The translations under genes were made by a program, and so were the position numbers. A stretch of 64,000 nt of DNA from Candidatus Saccharimonadota bacterium (lineage in GTDB: Bacteria; Patescibacteriota; Saccharimonadia; Saccharimonadales; Saccharimonadaceae): the NCBI GenBank assembly GCA_017431725.1, contig JAFRKN010000014.1, forward strand, positions 19,620 to 83,619, given 5' to 3'. A model generated the notes under the pieces. That model was not told the origin of the DNA. It did no database searches and worked only from the letters and a program-made list of their open reading frames with translations. The first letter of the stretch is position 1, and every line of letters starts with the position of its first letter. Positions 1 through 7,835 of the stretch are shown piece by piece.

Positions 1-286
1 TTTTGGCCTTATTTTCTAGAGAAGCTTTGAGGGCCTCCGCTTTTTTGGCACGAGCCTTAAAGCGATCAACACGACCTTCGGTATCGATAATCTTTTCTTC
101 GCCAGTAAAGAAGGGGTGGCTAGCGGAAGAAATCTGTATCTTTACTAATGGATATTCGTTACCATCTTGCCATTTGATGGTTTCTTCGCTTTTTGCAGTA
201 GACTTAGTTAAAAATGAAAAGTTAGCTGCTTCGTCAGAAAAAACGACATAGCGATAATCTTTAGGGTGTAATTCTTTTTTACTCAT
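1..286 (-). CDS. rpmE2: 50S ribosomal protein L31, type B (3' end off the window)
   Basis: The reverse strand from 286 reads [19 protein letters not shown], then contains [20 protein letters not shown] and HPFFTGEEK, the hallmark segments of ribosomal protein L31. The protein binds 23S rRNA and bridges the subunits. There is no CxxC zinc motif, so this is the zinc-independent type B form. The gene is cut by the left edge after about 95 codons; a basic Lys/Ala-rich tail is visible, so little is missing. It is divergent from rpsB. The promoter is at 298-326 and the -10 box ends 11 bases before the ATG. Confidence 0.9.
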   Translation of the reverse strand, partial: MSKKELHPKDYRYVVFSDEAANFSFLTKSTAKSEETIKWQDGNEYPLVKIQISSASHPFFTGEEKIIDTEGRVDRFKARAKKAEALKASLENKAK

Positions 287-297
287 AACTGCCGGTT

Positions 298-326
298 ATT
301 ATATCAGAGATTGACTTTTTTGTAAA
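298..326 (-). promoter_or_regulatory. rpmE2 promoter, interleaved with the rpsB promoter
   Basis: Reverse-strand TTTACA (326-321) and TATAAT (303-298) are 17 bases apart, with an extended TGA before the -10. The -35 lies inside the spacer of the oppositely oriented rpsB promoter. Confidence 0.75.
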
Positions 327-339
327 GGTGTGATATAAT
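311..339 (+). promoter_or_regulatory. rpsB promoter
   Basis: TTGACT (311-316), 17-base spacer, TATAAT (334-339), with extended -10 TGTGATATAAT. Near consensus for a housekeeping sigma factor. Transcription should start near 346, leaving a leader of about 70 bases before rpsB. Confidence 0.88.
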
Positions 340-367
340 GGAAGTATCTTATTATTAAACGAAACAG

Positions 368-397
368 CTATGGGAGGTTTCCTGAGTAAACCCATAG
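368..397 (+). promoter_or_regulatory. rpsB leader hairpin
   Basis: CTATGGG (368-374) pairs perfectly with CCCATAG (391-397); the loop holds a further AGG/CCT pair. It sits in the 5' untranslated region just before the GGAAAGGAAA ribosome-binding region of rpsB. S2 is known to repress its own mRNA in other bacteria, so this could be an S2 target, but that is inference. Confidence 0.45.
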
Positions 398-415
398 TAA
401 AGGAAAGGAAATCAT

Positions 416-1102
416 ATGACAGTAAATGTTGATATGAAAGCTTTGCTGGAAGCGGGTGCACATTTTGGGCACAAAACCAGTAGATGGCATCCTAAAATGG
501 CGCCATATATTCATTCAAAACGCCAAGATGCCCATATTATTAATTTAGAGAAAACCGTTGAAGGGCTCGAAAAGGCTTTGCCAAAAGTCACAGAAATTGT
601 GAAGGGCGGAAAGAAAATTTTATTCGTAGGTACAAAAAAGCAAATGAAAGATTTGGTCCGCGAAATGGCAGAATCGGTAGAGATGCCTTATGTAACGGTG
701 CGTTGGGTTGGTGGAACTTTGACTAACGTTGAGACGGTAAATCGCCAAATTAAAAAATTGAAAGACCTAGAACGCCGAATGGCTTCGGGAGAATTGGAAA
801 ATCGTTATTCTAAGTTGGAAGTTCAAAGATTTCAGGAAGAAATCGATTTATTGAATGAACGTTACGGCGGAATTAAAGACATGACGGATCAACCAGCGGC
901 TTTAATTGTGGTTGATGCGAATGAAGATAAAAATGCGGTGAAGGAAGCCAATGGGCTAAAGATTCCAGTATTCGCAATTACCGATAGCAATGTTGACCCA
1001 ACTAATATTGATTATGTGATCCCGGCAAATGATGACGCGGTGAAAGCAACAAAATTAATCTTAGAATATTTTGTTGAAGCAATTAAAGAAGGTAAAAAAT
1101 AA
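416..1102 (+). CDS. rpsB: 30S ribosomal protein S2
   Basis: S2 binds the back of the 30S head-body junction and is needed for S1 and mRNA binding. The 228-residue product has the diagnostic N-terminus LLEAGAHFGHKTSRWHPKM, the KILFVGTKKQ segment and the C-terminal PIPAxDD-like stretch (VIPANDDAVKATKLI). The length is that of the family without long extensions. A purine-rich RBS (GGAAAGGAAA) precedes the ATG. It is the first gene of the classic rpsB-tsf-(pyrH)-frr-uppS cluster, from which pyrH is missing here. It has its own near-consensus promoter and a leader hairpin. Confidence 0.97.
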   Translation: MTVNVDMKALLEAGAHFGHKTSRWHPKMAPYIHSKRQDAHIINLEKTVEGLEKALPKVTEIVKGGKKILFVGTKKQMKDLVREMAESVEMPYVTVRWVGGTLTNVETVNRQIKKLKDLERRMASGELENRYSKLEVQRFQEEIDLLNERYGGIKDMTDQPAALIVVDANEDKNAVKEANGLKIPVFAITDSNVDPTNIDYVIPANDDAVKATKLILEYFVEAIKEGKK

Positions 1103-1115
1103 TTGAGGAGGCAAA

Positions 1116-1712
1116 ATGGCAAAAAACGAAGTAACAATTGAACAAATTAAAAAATTAAAAGAACTTTCGGGAGCAGGGTTGACCGATGCAAAACAAGCCT
1201 TAGTTGAAGCAAAAGGGGATTTTGATAAAGCACTTGAAGCGATGCGGAAAAAAGGTTTAACTAAGGCGGAAAAACGTGGTGATCGCGAGACACGTGAAGG
1301 GCTAATTGATGCTTATGTACATGATGGTAGGCTTGGAGCGATTGTGGAAGTAAACTGTGAAACTTCTTTTGTAGCGAAAACTGACGAATTTAAAACTTTA
1401 GCGCATCAAATTGCTATGCAAGTTGCTTCGATGAACCCACTTTATGTTTCGGAAGAAGATATTCCGGAAGAGGTGCGCAAAGCAAAGATAAAGGAACTTG
1501 AAGCAAACTTTAAAGGTCCAGAAAATATGAAAGAAAAAATTCTGGAAGGACAAGCTAAAAAGGCCTTTTCTGATAAGGTTTTGATGAACCAACCTTATAT
1601 TTTAGATGATTCTAAAACAGTTGAACAATTCATTAAGGAAGCGATTGCTAAAACTGGTGAGAATATTACTATTCGGCAATTTAAACGTATTGAATTAGGC
1701 GTGACTGAATAA
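1116..1712 (+). CDS. tsf: Translation elongation factor Ts
   Basis: EF-Ts is the nucleotide exchange factor that recharges EF-Tu with GTP. The 198-residue product starts with the UBA-like module (IKKLKELSGAGLTDAKQAL), which contains the TDA contact segment, and continues with VEVNCETSFVAKTDEFK, the core motif of the family. It is the short form, with one core domain, as in many Gram-positive and CPR species. It begins 13 bases after rpsB behind a GAGGAGG ribosome-binding site, so the two are co-transcribed. A strong terminator follows. Confidence 0.97.
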   Translation: MAKNEVTIEQIKKLKELSGAGLTDAKQALVEAKGDFDKALEAMRKKGLTKAEKRGDRETREGLIDAYVHDGRLGAIVEVNCETSFVAKTDEFKTLAHQIAMQVASMNPLYVSEEDIPEEVRKAKIKELEANFKGPENMKEKILEGQAKKAFSDKVLMNQPYILDDSKTVEQFIKEAIAKTGENITIRQFKRIELGVTE

Positions 1713-1742
1713 TCAGCTAAATCGTTATCTCTTCGAAGCGAT

Positions 1743-1778
1743 AAACCAGCTAAATTATTATTTAGCTGGTTTATTTCG
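1743..1778 (+). terminator. Terminator after rpsB-tsf
   Basis: A perfect 13-bp stem AAACCAGCTAAAT / ATTTAGCTGGTTT with a TATT loop is followed by ATTTCGTT. It separates tsf from the frr transcript, whose -10 box (1785-1790) follows at once. Confidence 0.85.
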
Positions 1779-1781
1779 TTA

Positions 1782-1790
1782 TGATATAAT
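1782..1790 (+). promoter_or_regulatory. frr promoter (extended -10)
   Basis: TGATATAAT directly downstream of the tsf terminator; no good -35. Transcription from about 1797 leaves a short leader with the AAGGAG site of frr. Confidence 0.6.
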
Positions 1791-1814
1791 TAAGGCATAA
1801 TATAAGGAGTTTTT

Positions 1815-2360
1815 ATGTTCGACACCAAAGAAGATCGCAAGAAGATGGAAAGCGTCGTAGAACGATTTAATAGCGAGATGAAAAAGGTGCGTACTGGAAG
1901 GGCGCATCCAGATATGTTAGCGGGTATAAAAGTAGAAGTTTATGGGCAGTTTATGCCATTAAATCAAGCAGCAAATGTAACCGCAGCCGATGCGACCTTG
2001 TTAGTTGTGACTCCTTTTGATCCAACCAACATCAAATCTATCAGCGAAGCAATTCGTGGCGATCAATCTTTGGGGCTAAATCCAGCTGATGATGGGCGAG
2101 TTATTCGTGTGCCAATTCCAATGCTAACTGAGGAACGGCGAAAGGAAATCGTGAAAAATGCTTCGGCAAAAGTTGAGGAAGCAAAAGTGGCATTACGAAA
2201 CATTCGCGAAGATGCTAGAAAAGCTGTAAAAATTGCTGCGGAGATGGGAGAGGACGCCAAAAAGCGAGCCGAAAAAGAGATAGATGAGCTGACTAAAGAA
2301 TTTAATAATAAGATTGATATTGAATTTAAATCAAAATCTGATGAGATAATGAAAATATAA
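1815..2360 (+). CDS. frr: Ribosome recycling factor
   Basis: RRF works with EF-G to split post-termination ribosomes. The 181-residue protein shows the family blocks: VRTGRAHPDML near residue 27, YGQFMPLNQAANV, ITPFDPTNIKSI-like (VVTPFDPTNIKSI), GLNPADDGRVIRVPIPMLTEERR, and the C-terminal helix that closes the three-helix bundle. The start has a good AAGGAG site six bases upstream. It has its own promoter after the tsf terminator. A near-perfect antisense promoter (2365-2393, reverse strand) fires towards its 3' end. Confidence 0.97.
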   Translation: MFDTKEDRKKMESVVERFNSEMKKVRTGRAHPDMLAGIKVEVYGQFMPLNQAANVTAADATLLVVTPFDPTNIKSISEAIRGDQSLGLNPADDGRVIRVPIPMLTEERRKEIVKNASAKVEEAKVALRNIREDARKAVKIAAEMGEDAKKRAEKEIDELTKEFNNKIDIEFKSKSDEIMKI

Positions 2361-2364
2361 CTCT

Positions 2365-2393
2365 ATTATATCATATAATAAGGAAAATGTCAA
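2365..2393 (-). promoter_or_regulatory. Near-perfect antisense promoter between frr and uppS
   Basis: Reverse strand TTGACA (2393-2388), 17 bases, TATAAT (2370-2365), preceded by TGA. It reads leftwards into the frr 3' end; no gene on that strand follows. Confidence 0.5.
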
Positions 2394-3064
2394 TGAGTTT
2401 GCAGCATTTAGGAATTATTGCCGATGGAAATCGGCGGTGGGCAAAAGAAAATGGTTTGCCCAAAATCGAAGGGCACAAACAGGGTCTAAAAACAATTGAG
2501 ACTTTGGTGGTGGCGGCAGCCAAGGCTGAAATTCCTTTTATAACCTTTTATGTGTTTAGCACCGAAAACTGGGGGAGAGAAGAAGCGGAAGTTTCTTATA
2601 TCATGAAGCTCGCTGAGACCAAAATTATGTCAATGGCAAAAAAAATGGCCAAAAATAATGTAAGATTATTGATTTTGGGAACACGTGGCAAAGTTAATCC
2701 AACTTTAACTTCTTTGGGAGAGAAAGCCGAAAAAATTACAGCGGATTGCACTGGGACTACGGTATGTTTTTGCTTTAATTATGGTGGGGAACAGGAAATT
2801 GCGGACGCTGCTAATATTGCGTTAGAAACTGATAATAAAATTACTCCAGAGACAATTCGAAAGCATTTATACCATCCGGAAGTGCCAGATTTGGATATGA
2901 TTGTGAGGACCAGTGGAGAAGAAAGAATTTCGGGATTTATGCTTTGGCGGGCAGCTTATGCGGAATTATTCTTTATTAAAAAATATTTTCCGGATATGAC
3001 TGCCGAAGATATGAAAAAAATTCTTGAAGAATACGAAAAGCGTAATCGTAGATTTGGAAAATAG
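2387..3064 (+). CDS. uppS: Isoprenyl (undecaprenyl) diphosphate synthase
   Basis: A cis-prenyltransferase that extends farnesyl diphosphate with isopentenyl diphosphate to make the lipid carrier for cell-wall precursors. Residues 8-18 read LGIIADGNRRW; the Asp is the catalytic metal ligand. GHKQGLKT, FSTENWGR and the C-terminal RTSGEERISGF...ELFF block, which binds the isopentenyl substrate, follow. At 225 residues it is slightly short for the family. Two starts are possible: ATG 2387, seven bases after a TATAAT at 2374-2379 (leaderless mode), or ATG 2393, eight bases after AAGGA. A carrier-lipid synthase fits the MurJ, PBP and FemAB genes elsewhere in the window. Confidence 0.93.
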   Translation: MSMSLQHLGIIADGNRRWAKENGLPKIEGHKQGLKTIETLVVAAAKAEIPFITFYVFSTENWGREEAEVSYIMKLAETKIMSMAKKMAKNNVRLLILGTRGKVNPTLTSLGEKAEKITADCTGTTVCFCFNYGGEQEIADAANIALETDNKITPETIRKHLYHPEVPDLDMIVRTSGEERISGFMLWRAAYAELFFIKKYFPDMTAEDMKKILEEYEKRNRRFGK

Positions 3065-3079
3065 TGCTATAATATTTTT

Positions 3080-4336
3080 ATGAATATATTTTTAGGTGTT
3101 GTAGTTGGTTTGTTGGTTTTAATGTTTCTGGTGACGGCTCATGAATTTGGGCATTTTGTAGCCGCTAGAAGAAACGGTGTACGAGTTCTAGAATTTGGAA
3201 TTGGCTTTCCGCCTAAAGCAATTGCTTGGGTAAAAGATCCTGAAACTAAAAAGTGGAAAAGGTTAGCTAAAAAAGATTGGAAAAAACCTCAGAAAGGTTT
3301 GATTTTTAGTCTTAATTGGTTGCCAATTGGTGGTTTTTGCCAGATGGATGGGGAATCGGCTGAAGACGAGCGTAAAGGCACTTTTGGACATGCGGGTTTC
3401 TGGGCAAAAACCAAAATTTTCTTCGCCGGTGTAGCGATGAACTGGTTAGTAGCCTTTATTATTTTTACAATTTTGGCTTGGACGGGTATGCCAGAATTTT
3501 TAGATGGGCAATTTAAAATCCCCGCCGATACTAAAACCGAATTTACACCAGTAGAGATTGCCGTAGTTGCGGAAGATTCTCCGGCGGAAAGAGCTGGTTT
3601 GGAGGCTGGAGATTTGATTTTGGCTGTGGATGGGAATGAATTTTTACACGCAAGCGAAATCACTGATTATAATGAGCTACATGCGGGTGAAGAAATAACT
3701 TATACTATCAAAAGAATAACACCTGAGTGTAATTGTTCGGAAGACACAACGTGCGACTGTTCAGGTGATCTAATTGGAATGACTTTTGATACAAAAATAA
3801 CTCTCAATCCAGCCGATGCAGAATATTTGCTTGGCGTTTCGATGGCCACTACCCAAGCTTTGTCTTATTCGACCTGGTCGGCGCCAATCGTAGGAGCGGG
3901 ATTAACTCTGCAATTGACTGGTGAAACTTTTAAAGGTGTAGGGATTATGCTTTGGAATTTGGTTTCTGGAATAGGTTCGCAATTTAGTTTTGATGCCGAT
4001 GTGCGAGAAACAGGACAAGAGGCAATTTCGTCGGTTGGAGATTCGGTTTCTGGACCAGTTGGAATTATTGGAGTTTTGTTCCCGGCTTTTACATCAGCGG
4101 GGCCGAATAATTTGGCCTTTCTCGCAGCTTTGATTTCGGTATCTCTTGCTTGCATGAATGTTTTACCAATTCCAGCTCTCGATGGTGGAAGATGGCTCCT
4201 CATTGCGATTTACAAAGTAAGAAAAAAGAAATTAACAAAAGAAGTAGAGGAAAAAATTGTCTCAAGAGCATTTATGGTGCTGCTTGCGCTCATCTTTATT
4301 GTGACAATCTTAGATATTATTAGGATAGCAAATTGA
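3080..4336 (+). CDS. rseP: RseP-like site-2 zinc metalloprotease (M50)
   Basis: Membrane-embedded protease that cleaves transmembrane substrates such as anti-sigma factors or leftover signal peptides. The zinc motif HEFGH lies at residues 21-25 in the first membrane helix and the third ligand in NVLPIPALDGG near residue 360. A PDZ domain covers about residues 155-240 (AERAGLEAGDLILAVDG). Within it is an unusual loop with five cysteines (PECNCSEDTTCDCSGD). The start has no ribosome-binding site: TGCTATAAT ends six bases before the ATG, so the mRNA should be leaderless. The next gene overlaps by four bases. Confidence 0.93.
   Translation: MNIFLGVVVGLLVLMFLVTAHEFGHFVAARRNGVRVLEFGIGFPPKAIAWVKDPETKKWKRLAKKDWKKPQKGLIFSLNWLPIGGFCQMDGESAEDERKGTFGHAGFWAKTKIFFAGVAMNWLVAFIIFTILAWTGMPEFLDGQFKIPADTKTEFTPVEIAVVAEDSPAERAGLEAGDLILAVDGNEFLHASEITDYNELHAGEEITYTIKRITPECNCSEDTTCDCSGDLIGMTFDTKITLNPADAEYLLGVSMATTQALSYSTWSAPIVGAGLTLQLTGETFKGVGIMLWNLVSGIGSQFSFDADVRETGQEAISSVGDSVSGPVGIIGVLFPAFTSAGPNNLAFLAALISVSLACMNVLPIPALDGGRWLLIAIYKVRKKKLTKEVEEKIVSRAFMVLLALIFIVTILDIIRIAN
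3720..3767. repeat. Small imperfect palindrome coding for the Cys-rich PDZ loop of rseP
   Basis: CACCTGA (3720-3726) pairs with TCAGGTG (3761-3767), and TTGT (3733-3736) with ACAA (3746-3749). The palindrome coincides with the cysteine-rich loop absent from typical PDZ domains. Confidence 0.4.
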
Positions 4337-5178
4337 TGAAAAAGAGCGAAAAAATTTTAAAAAAGGAAAAAAGTGGAGCGCGTGGGTTTGTCCCGAAAAA
4401 ACAGAGAGGGAAGCTGATTTTGAGAGCATTTTTTTTACTGGTTTGGACAGGAGCTTCAATCATTTTTTCTCAACTAGTAATTGGCTACGCTTTAATTTGG
4501 ATAATTGGAAGAGAAAATTTTAACCAACCCGTTTGGACGGGCGTTTATGCGATTTTGTCTTATACTCTAGCGTTTTTGCTCATAGTTTTTGTGCCTTTTT
4601 TGCTACTAAATAAAATAAATAAAAAACAGAAAAAATATGCAGAGGAAGAAAAAGAATTCAAAGCAGGAGTTAGCCGCTCGGAATTAGGGCTTTCTGGCCT
4701 TCCTACCTGGATGGATATTGGTCTAGCTCCAATCGGATTAATTGTTTCGCTATTTCTAGCGTGGATTTTAGTAACAATTTTTAGCCAATTCAGTTGGTTT
4801 GACCCAACACAAACTCAAGAAATCGGTTTTAATCTTTATGCTACTGGGTTTGACCGAATAATTGCTTTTGTGAGTTTGATTGTGGTGGCGCCAGTAGCGG
4901 AAGAAATGATCTTTCGGGGATGGCTTTATCAGCGACTAAAAAACCTGTTTCGGAAAAAAATATCTAATAAAGTTACAATTATTTTGTCTACATTTTTAGT
5001 ATCTCTGCTCTTTGCATTGATTCACGGACAATGGAATGTAGGCGTGAATGTTTTTGCGATGTCGATTGTTTTGTGTGGATTACGGGAAATTACTGGGACG
5101 ATTTATGCGGGAATTTTGATGCACATGCTAAAAAATGGCATAGCTTTTTATCTATTATTTGTGCTAGGTATTGGCTAA
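4333..5178 (+). CDS. CPBP-family intramembrane metalloprotease (CAAX protease-like)
   Basis: Abi/CPBP membrane protease of 281 residues with about seven hydrophobic segments. The three active-site motifs are present: EEMIFRGW at 190-197 (EExxxR), LIHGQWN with His231 (FxxxH type) and LMHMLKNG with His264 (HxxxN type). Family members cleave prenylated or peptide substrates in the membrane or act in bacteriocin immunity; the substrate here is unknown. It starts in an ATGA overlap with the rseP stop codon, so it is translated with the site-2 protease, and the pair looks like a membrane proteolysis unit. The basic N-terminus is cytoplasmic. Confidence 0.85.
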   Translation: MMKKSEKILKKEKSGARGFVPKKQRGKLILRAFFLLVWTGASIIFSQLVIGYALIWIIGRENFNQPVWTGVYAILSYTLAFLLIVFVPFLLLNKINKKQKKYAEEEKEFKAGVSRSELGLSGLPTWMDIGLAPIGLIVSLFLAWILVTIFSQFSWFDPTQTQEIGFNLYATGFDRIIAFVSLIVVAPVAEEMIFRGWLYQRLKNLFRKKISNKVTIILSTFLVSLLFALIHGQWNVGVNVFAMSIVLCGLREITGTIYAGILMHMLKNGIAFYLLFVLGIG

Positions 5179-5199
5179 ATATGATATAATAGCCATATC

Positions 5200-6429
5200 A
5201 TGAGATTATCAAAAACATTTATCAAGACCTTAAGAGAGGCCCCGAAGGACGAAATATCAAAAAACGGGGCACTTCTGACTAGGGCGGGTTATATTCACAA
5301 AGTAATGGCGGGGGTGTATGATTATTTGCCTTTTGGTATGCGCGTAATTGAAAATATTAAAACAATTGTACGTGAAGAATTAAATAAGATTGGCTGCGAG
5401 GAAGTTTTGCTTTCAACGCTCCAGAATCCAGAGCCTTGGGAGAAAACTGGTAGGTTTTCGGACCAAGAAGTAGATATTTGGTTTAAGACAGAACTAGCGA
5501 GCGGCGGAGAGTTAGGGCTAGCACCAACGCATGAAGAGCCAATTATCACGATGTTAAAGTCATACATTTCAAGTTATAAAGATTTACCGCTTTATCTTTA
5601 TCAGTTTCAGACAAAATTCCGTAATGAAAAGAGAGCAAAGTCTGGGATTTTGAGAGGCCGAGAATTTTTAATGAAGGACCTTTATAGCTTCCATACTTCA
5701 GAAGAGGATTTAAACCGTTTTTATGATGAAGTAATTGTGGCTTATGATAAAATCTTTAAACGATTAGGGCTCGGCGATGATACTTACACAACTTTTGCGT
5801 CAGGCGGAATTTTTTCAAAATATTCTCACGAATTTCAGACTTTCTTGCCGGTAGGAGAAGACACGGTTTACTATAACAAAGATAAGTCGGTAGTTTTGAA
5901 TAAAGAAGTGTTTGAGCCGGATGTTCTAGAAGATTTGGGTATTTCTAAAGAAGAGCTGTCTGAAACGACAGCAGCCGAAGTCGGGAATATCTTTAAATTG
6001 AAAATTAAATATTCCGAACCTTTAGGATTAAAGTTTATTGACGAAAACAATAAACAAAATGTAGTCTATATGGGTTGTTATGGCATTGGTATCTCTAGAG
6101 TAATGGGGGTGATTGCGGAAAAGTTTGCGGATGAAAAAGGTTTGGTATGGCCGGAGGCGGTTGCACCTTTTAAATATTATTTGGTAGGAATTGATGAAAA
6201 AGGGATAAAGGAAGCAGAAAAATTATATGAGGGGCATGAGGAAGAAATATTATTTGACGACCGAGACTGCCGACCGGGTGAAAAATTTGCGGACGCAGAG
6301 TTAATTGGAGTTCCTTACCGCGTAGTAATTTCAGATAAAACCTTGATGAAAAAATCAGCCGAAGTAACAGATCGGATGACTGGAAAAACTAAATTAGTGC
6401 CTTTAGCAGAATTAAAAAAATCTTTCTAA
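5200..6429 (+). CDS. proS: Prolyl-tRNA synthetase, short form without editing domain
   Basis: Class II aminoacyl-tRNA synthetase that charges tRNA-Pro. Motif 1 (PFGMRVIENI), motif 2 (FRNEKRAKSGILRGREFLMKD) and motif 3 (YGIGISRVMG) are all present and the C-terminal anticodon-binding domain ends the protein. At 409 residues it lacks the roughly 180-residue insertion between motifs 2 and 3 that hydrolyses Ala-tRNA-Pro in the usual bacterial enzyme of about 570 residues. TGATATAAT ends nine bases before the ATG with no ribosome-binding site, so a leaderless mRNA is likely. Confidence 0.95.
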   Translation: MRLSKTFIKTLREAPKDEISKNGALLTRAGYIHKVMAGVYDYLPFGMRVIENIKTIVREELNKIGCEEVLLSTLQNPEPWEKTGRFSDQEVDIWFKTELASGGELGLAPTHEEPIITMLKSYISSYKDLPLYLYQFQTKFRNEKRAKSGILRGREFLMKDLYSFHTSEEDLNRFYDEVIVAYDKIFKRLGLGDDTYTTFASGGIFSKYSHEFQTFLPVGEDTVYYNKDKSVVLNKEVFEPDVLEDLGISKEELSETTAAEVGNIFKLKIKYSEPLGLKFIDENNKQNVVYMGCYGIGISRVMGVIAEKFADEKGLVWPEAVAPFKYYLVGIDEKGIKEAEKLYEGHEEEILFDDRDCRPGEKFADAELIGVPYRVVISDKTLMKKSAEVTDRMTGKTKLVPLAELKKSF

Positions 6430-6436
6430 AAAAGGG

Positions 6437-6465
6437 TTGACGCCTAACATTTTTTCAGGTAAACT
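6437..6465 (+). promoter_or_regulatory. greA promoter
   Basis: TTGACG (6437-6442), 17-base spacer, TAAACT (6460-6465). A TATACT follows at 6465-6470. The leader before greA is about 22 bases. Confidence 0.6.
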
Positions 6466-6493
6466 ATACTAAGCTTAAACTGGAGTTTTGGTT

Positions 6494-6940
6494 ATGATAA
6501 AGAAAAGTATTAGTTTGACCGCAGAAGGCAAAAAAGAATTAGAAGAAGAATTGAAGGAATTAATAAAGGGTAGGCCAGCGATTGCGGAAAAAATTGCAAC
6601 GGCAAGATCTTTTGGTGATTTATCAGAAAACGAAGAATATAGTTCGGCTAGAAATGAACAAAAGATGGCCGAAAGTCGGATTTTGGAAATTCAAGAAATT
6701 TTGAAAAATGCAAAATTGATTCGGGGCGGGAAAAAAGATAAGGCCGATCTTGGAGCAATCGTAAAATTAGACATGGGTGGAAATGAAGTTGAATATACCT
6801 TAGTTGGCCCGACTGAGGCTAATCCTTTGGAAGGGAAAATTTCGAACGAATCACCGATTGGGAAGGCATTACTCGGACGAAAAGCTGGTGAAAGTTTTGA
6901 GTTTAATGGACGAACCGTAAAAATCAAAGAGCTAAAATAA
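6494..6940 (+). CDS. greA: Transcription elongation factor GreA
   Basis: GreA enters the RNA polymerase secondary channel and stimulates cleavage of backtracked transcripts. The N-terminal coiled coil carries the acidic tip ARSFGDLSENEEYSSAR, with the paired acidic residues needed for cleavage; the C-terminal globular domain has YTLVGPTEANPLEGKIS and SPIGKALLGRKAGE. The length of 148 residues is slightly under the usual 158. I chose ATG 6494 because GGAG lies eight bases upstream; an upstream TTG at 6488 would be too close to it. Confidence 0.95.
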   Translation: MIKKSISLTAEGKKELEEELKELIKGRPAIAEKIATARSFGDLSENEEYSSARNEQKMAESRILEIQEILKNAKLIRGGKKDKADLGAIVKLDMGGNEVEYTLVGPTEANPLEGKISNESPIGKALLGRKAGESFEFNGRTVKIKELK

Positions 6941-7007
6941 GTAAAGTTGCGCTCAAGGCCATTATATAGTATAATATAATGAATCCATAAGAGAGGAGGG
7001 GTCAGAA

Positions 7008-7763
7008 GTGGATCGGACTTTTACTGATAGTTTTTATTGGGTTAAAGCGGATAAGCGAGCTAAGCTTTTGGTGCTGACAGATCTTCATTTTAATGAGAAT
7101 GTTAGTATGGGGATTTTGTTTAAAATCATTCTGGAAGTTGAGTTTAATTTTTGCGATTATATTTTGATTGCGGGCGATTTGATTGATGACAATTCTTATC
7201 TTGATGATAAGAAAAATTATGAAGTTTTAAAATGGTTTTTGAAAGAACTTTCTAGAACGACTCCAGTAATCATGGTTTTAGGCGAATGCGACACAAAATG
7301 GACAAAAAAGCCGCATGCGTTTGAATCGGAACCATTAGTTCGAATGATTGATGAGCTAGAAAACGTATATCTCCTAGATGGTAGGTTCTTTGAAGACAAA
7401 AAGATCAGGATTTTCGGAGTATCCCCTACAGACGAGCCAACTGAACTTTACGATGCATTAATGTCGAAAGATAATACAAAAAAGACCACTATTTTGCTCG
7501 TGCATTCGAATGAGGCAATACGAGATCAGCGTTACAGAAGAGAGCTGGAAAGGCGTTTTGATTTAGTGATTTCGGGGCATGAGCATAATTGGAGATTGCC
7601 GGATTGGCTATTTAGAATTGCGTTGAAAATACGTGGCTTTGAACCAAATTATCAGGGAAATTTGTGGTCGATTGTTTGTAGGCCACTGACAGTTTTCCCG
7701 AACCATCCATTATTCCAAAAACTATTTAGAAGAGGCTATACGATTGTGATGTTGTCGAAATAA
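7008..7763 (+). CDS. Metallophosphoesterase family protein
   Basis: Calcineurin-like phosphoesterase fold of 251 residues. The metal-binding motifs appear in order: LTDLHFNE near residue 24, AGDLIDDN near 56, then the late histidine pair LLVHSNEA and SGHEHNW. The usual GNHD motif is replaced by LGECD, where Glu stands for the Asn-His pair, so the active site is atypical. Substrate unknown. GTG start, with GAGAGGAGGGG 10 bases upstream. It is a single gene between the greA unit and a strong terminator. Confidence 0.8.
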   Translation: MDRTFTDSFYWVKADKRAKLLVLTDLHFNENVSMGILFKIILEVEFNFCDYILIAGDLIDDNSYLDDKKNYEVLKWFLKELSRTTPVIMVLGECDTKWTKKPHAFESEPLVRMIDELENVYLLDGRFFEDKKIRIFGVSPTDEPTELYDALMSKDNTKKTTILLVHSNEAIRDQRYRRELERRFDLVISGHEHNWRLPDWLFRIALKIRGFEPNYQGNLWSIVCRPLTVFPNHPLFQKLFRRGYTIVMLSK

Positions 7764-7766
7764 CCT

Positions 7767-7794
7767 AAAAAGTCGGGCTTTGCTCGACTTTTTT
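7767..7794 (+). terminator. Terminator after the phosphoesterase gene
   Basis: AAAAAGTCG and CGACTTTTTT form the stem around GGCTTTGCT, followed by a T tract. Confidence 0.85.
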
Positions 7795-7835
7795 AAAATT
7801 AGGTTAATTCTGGATTTTATGTTATAATTAGTTTT

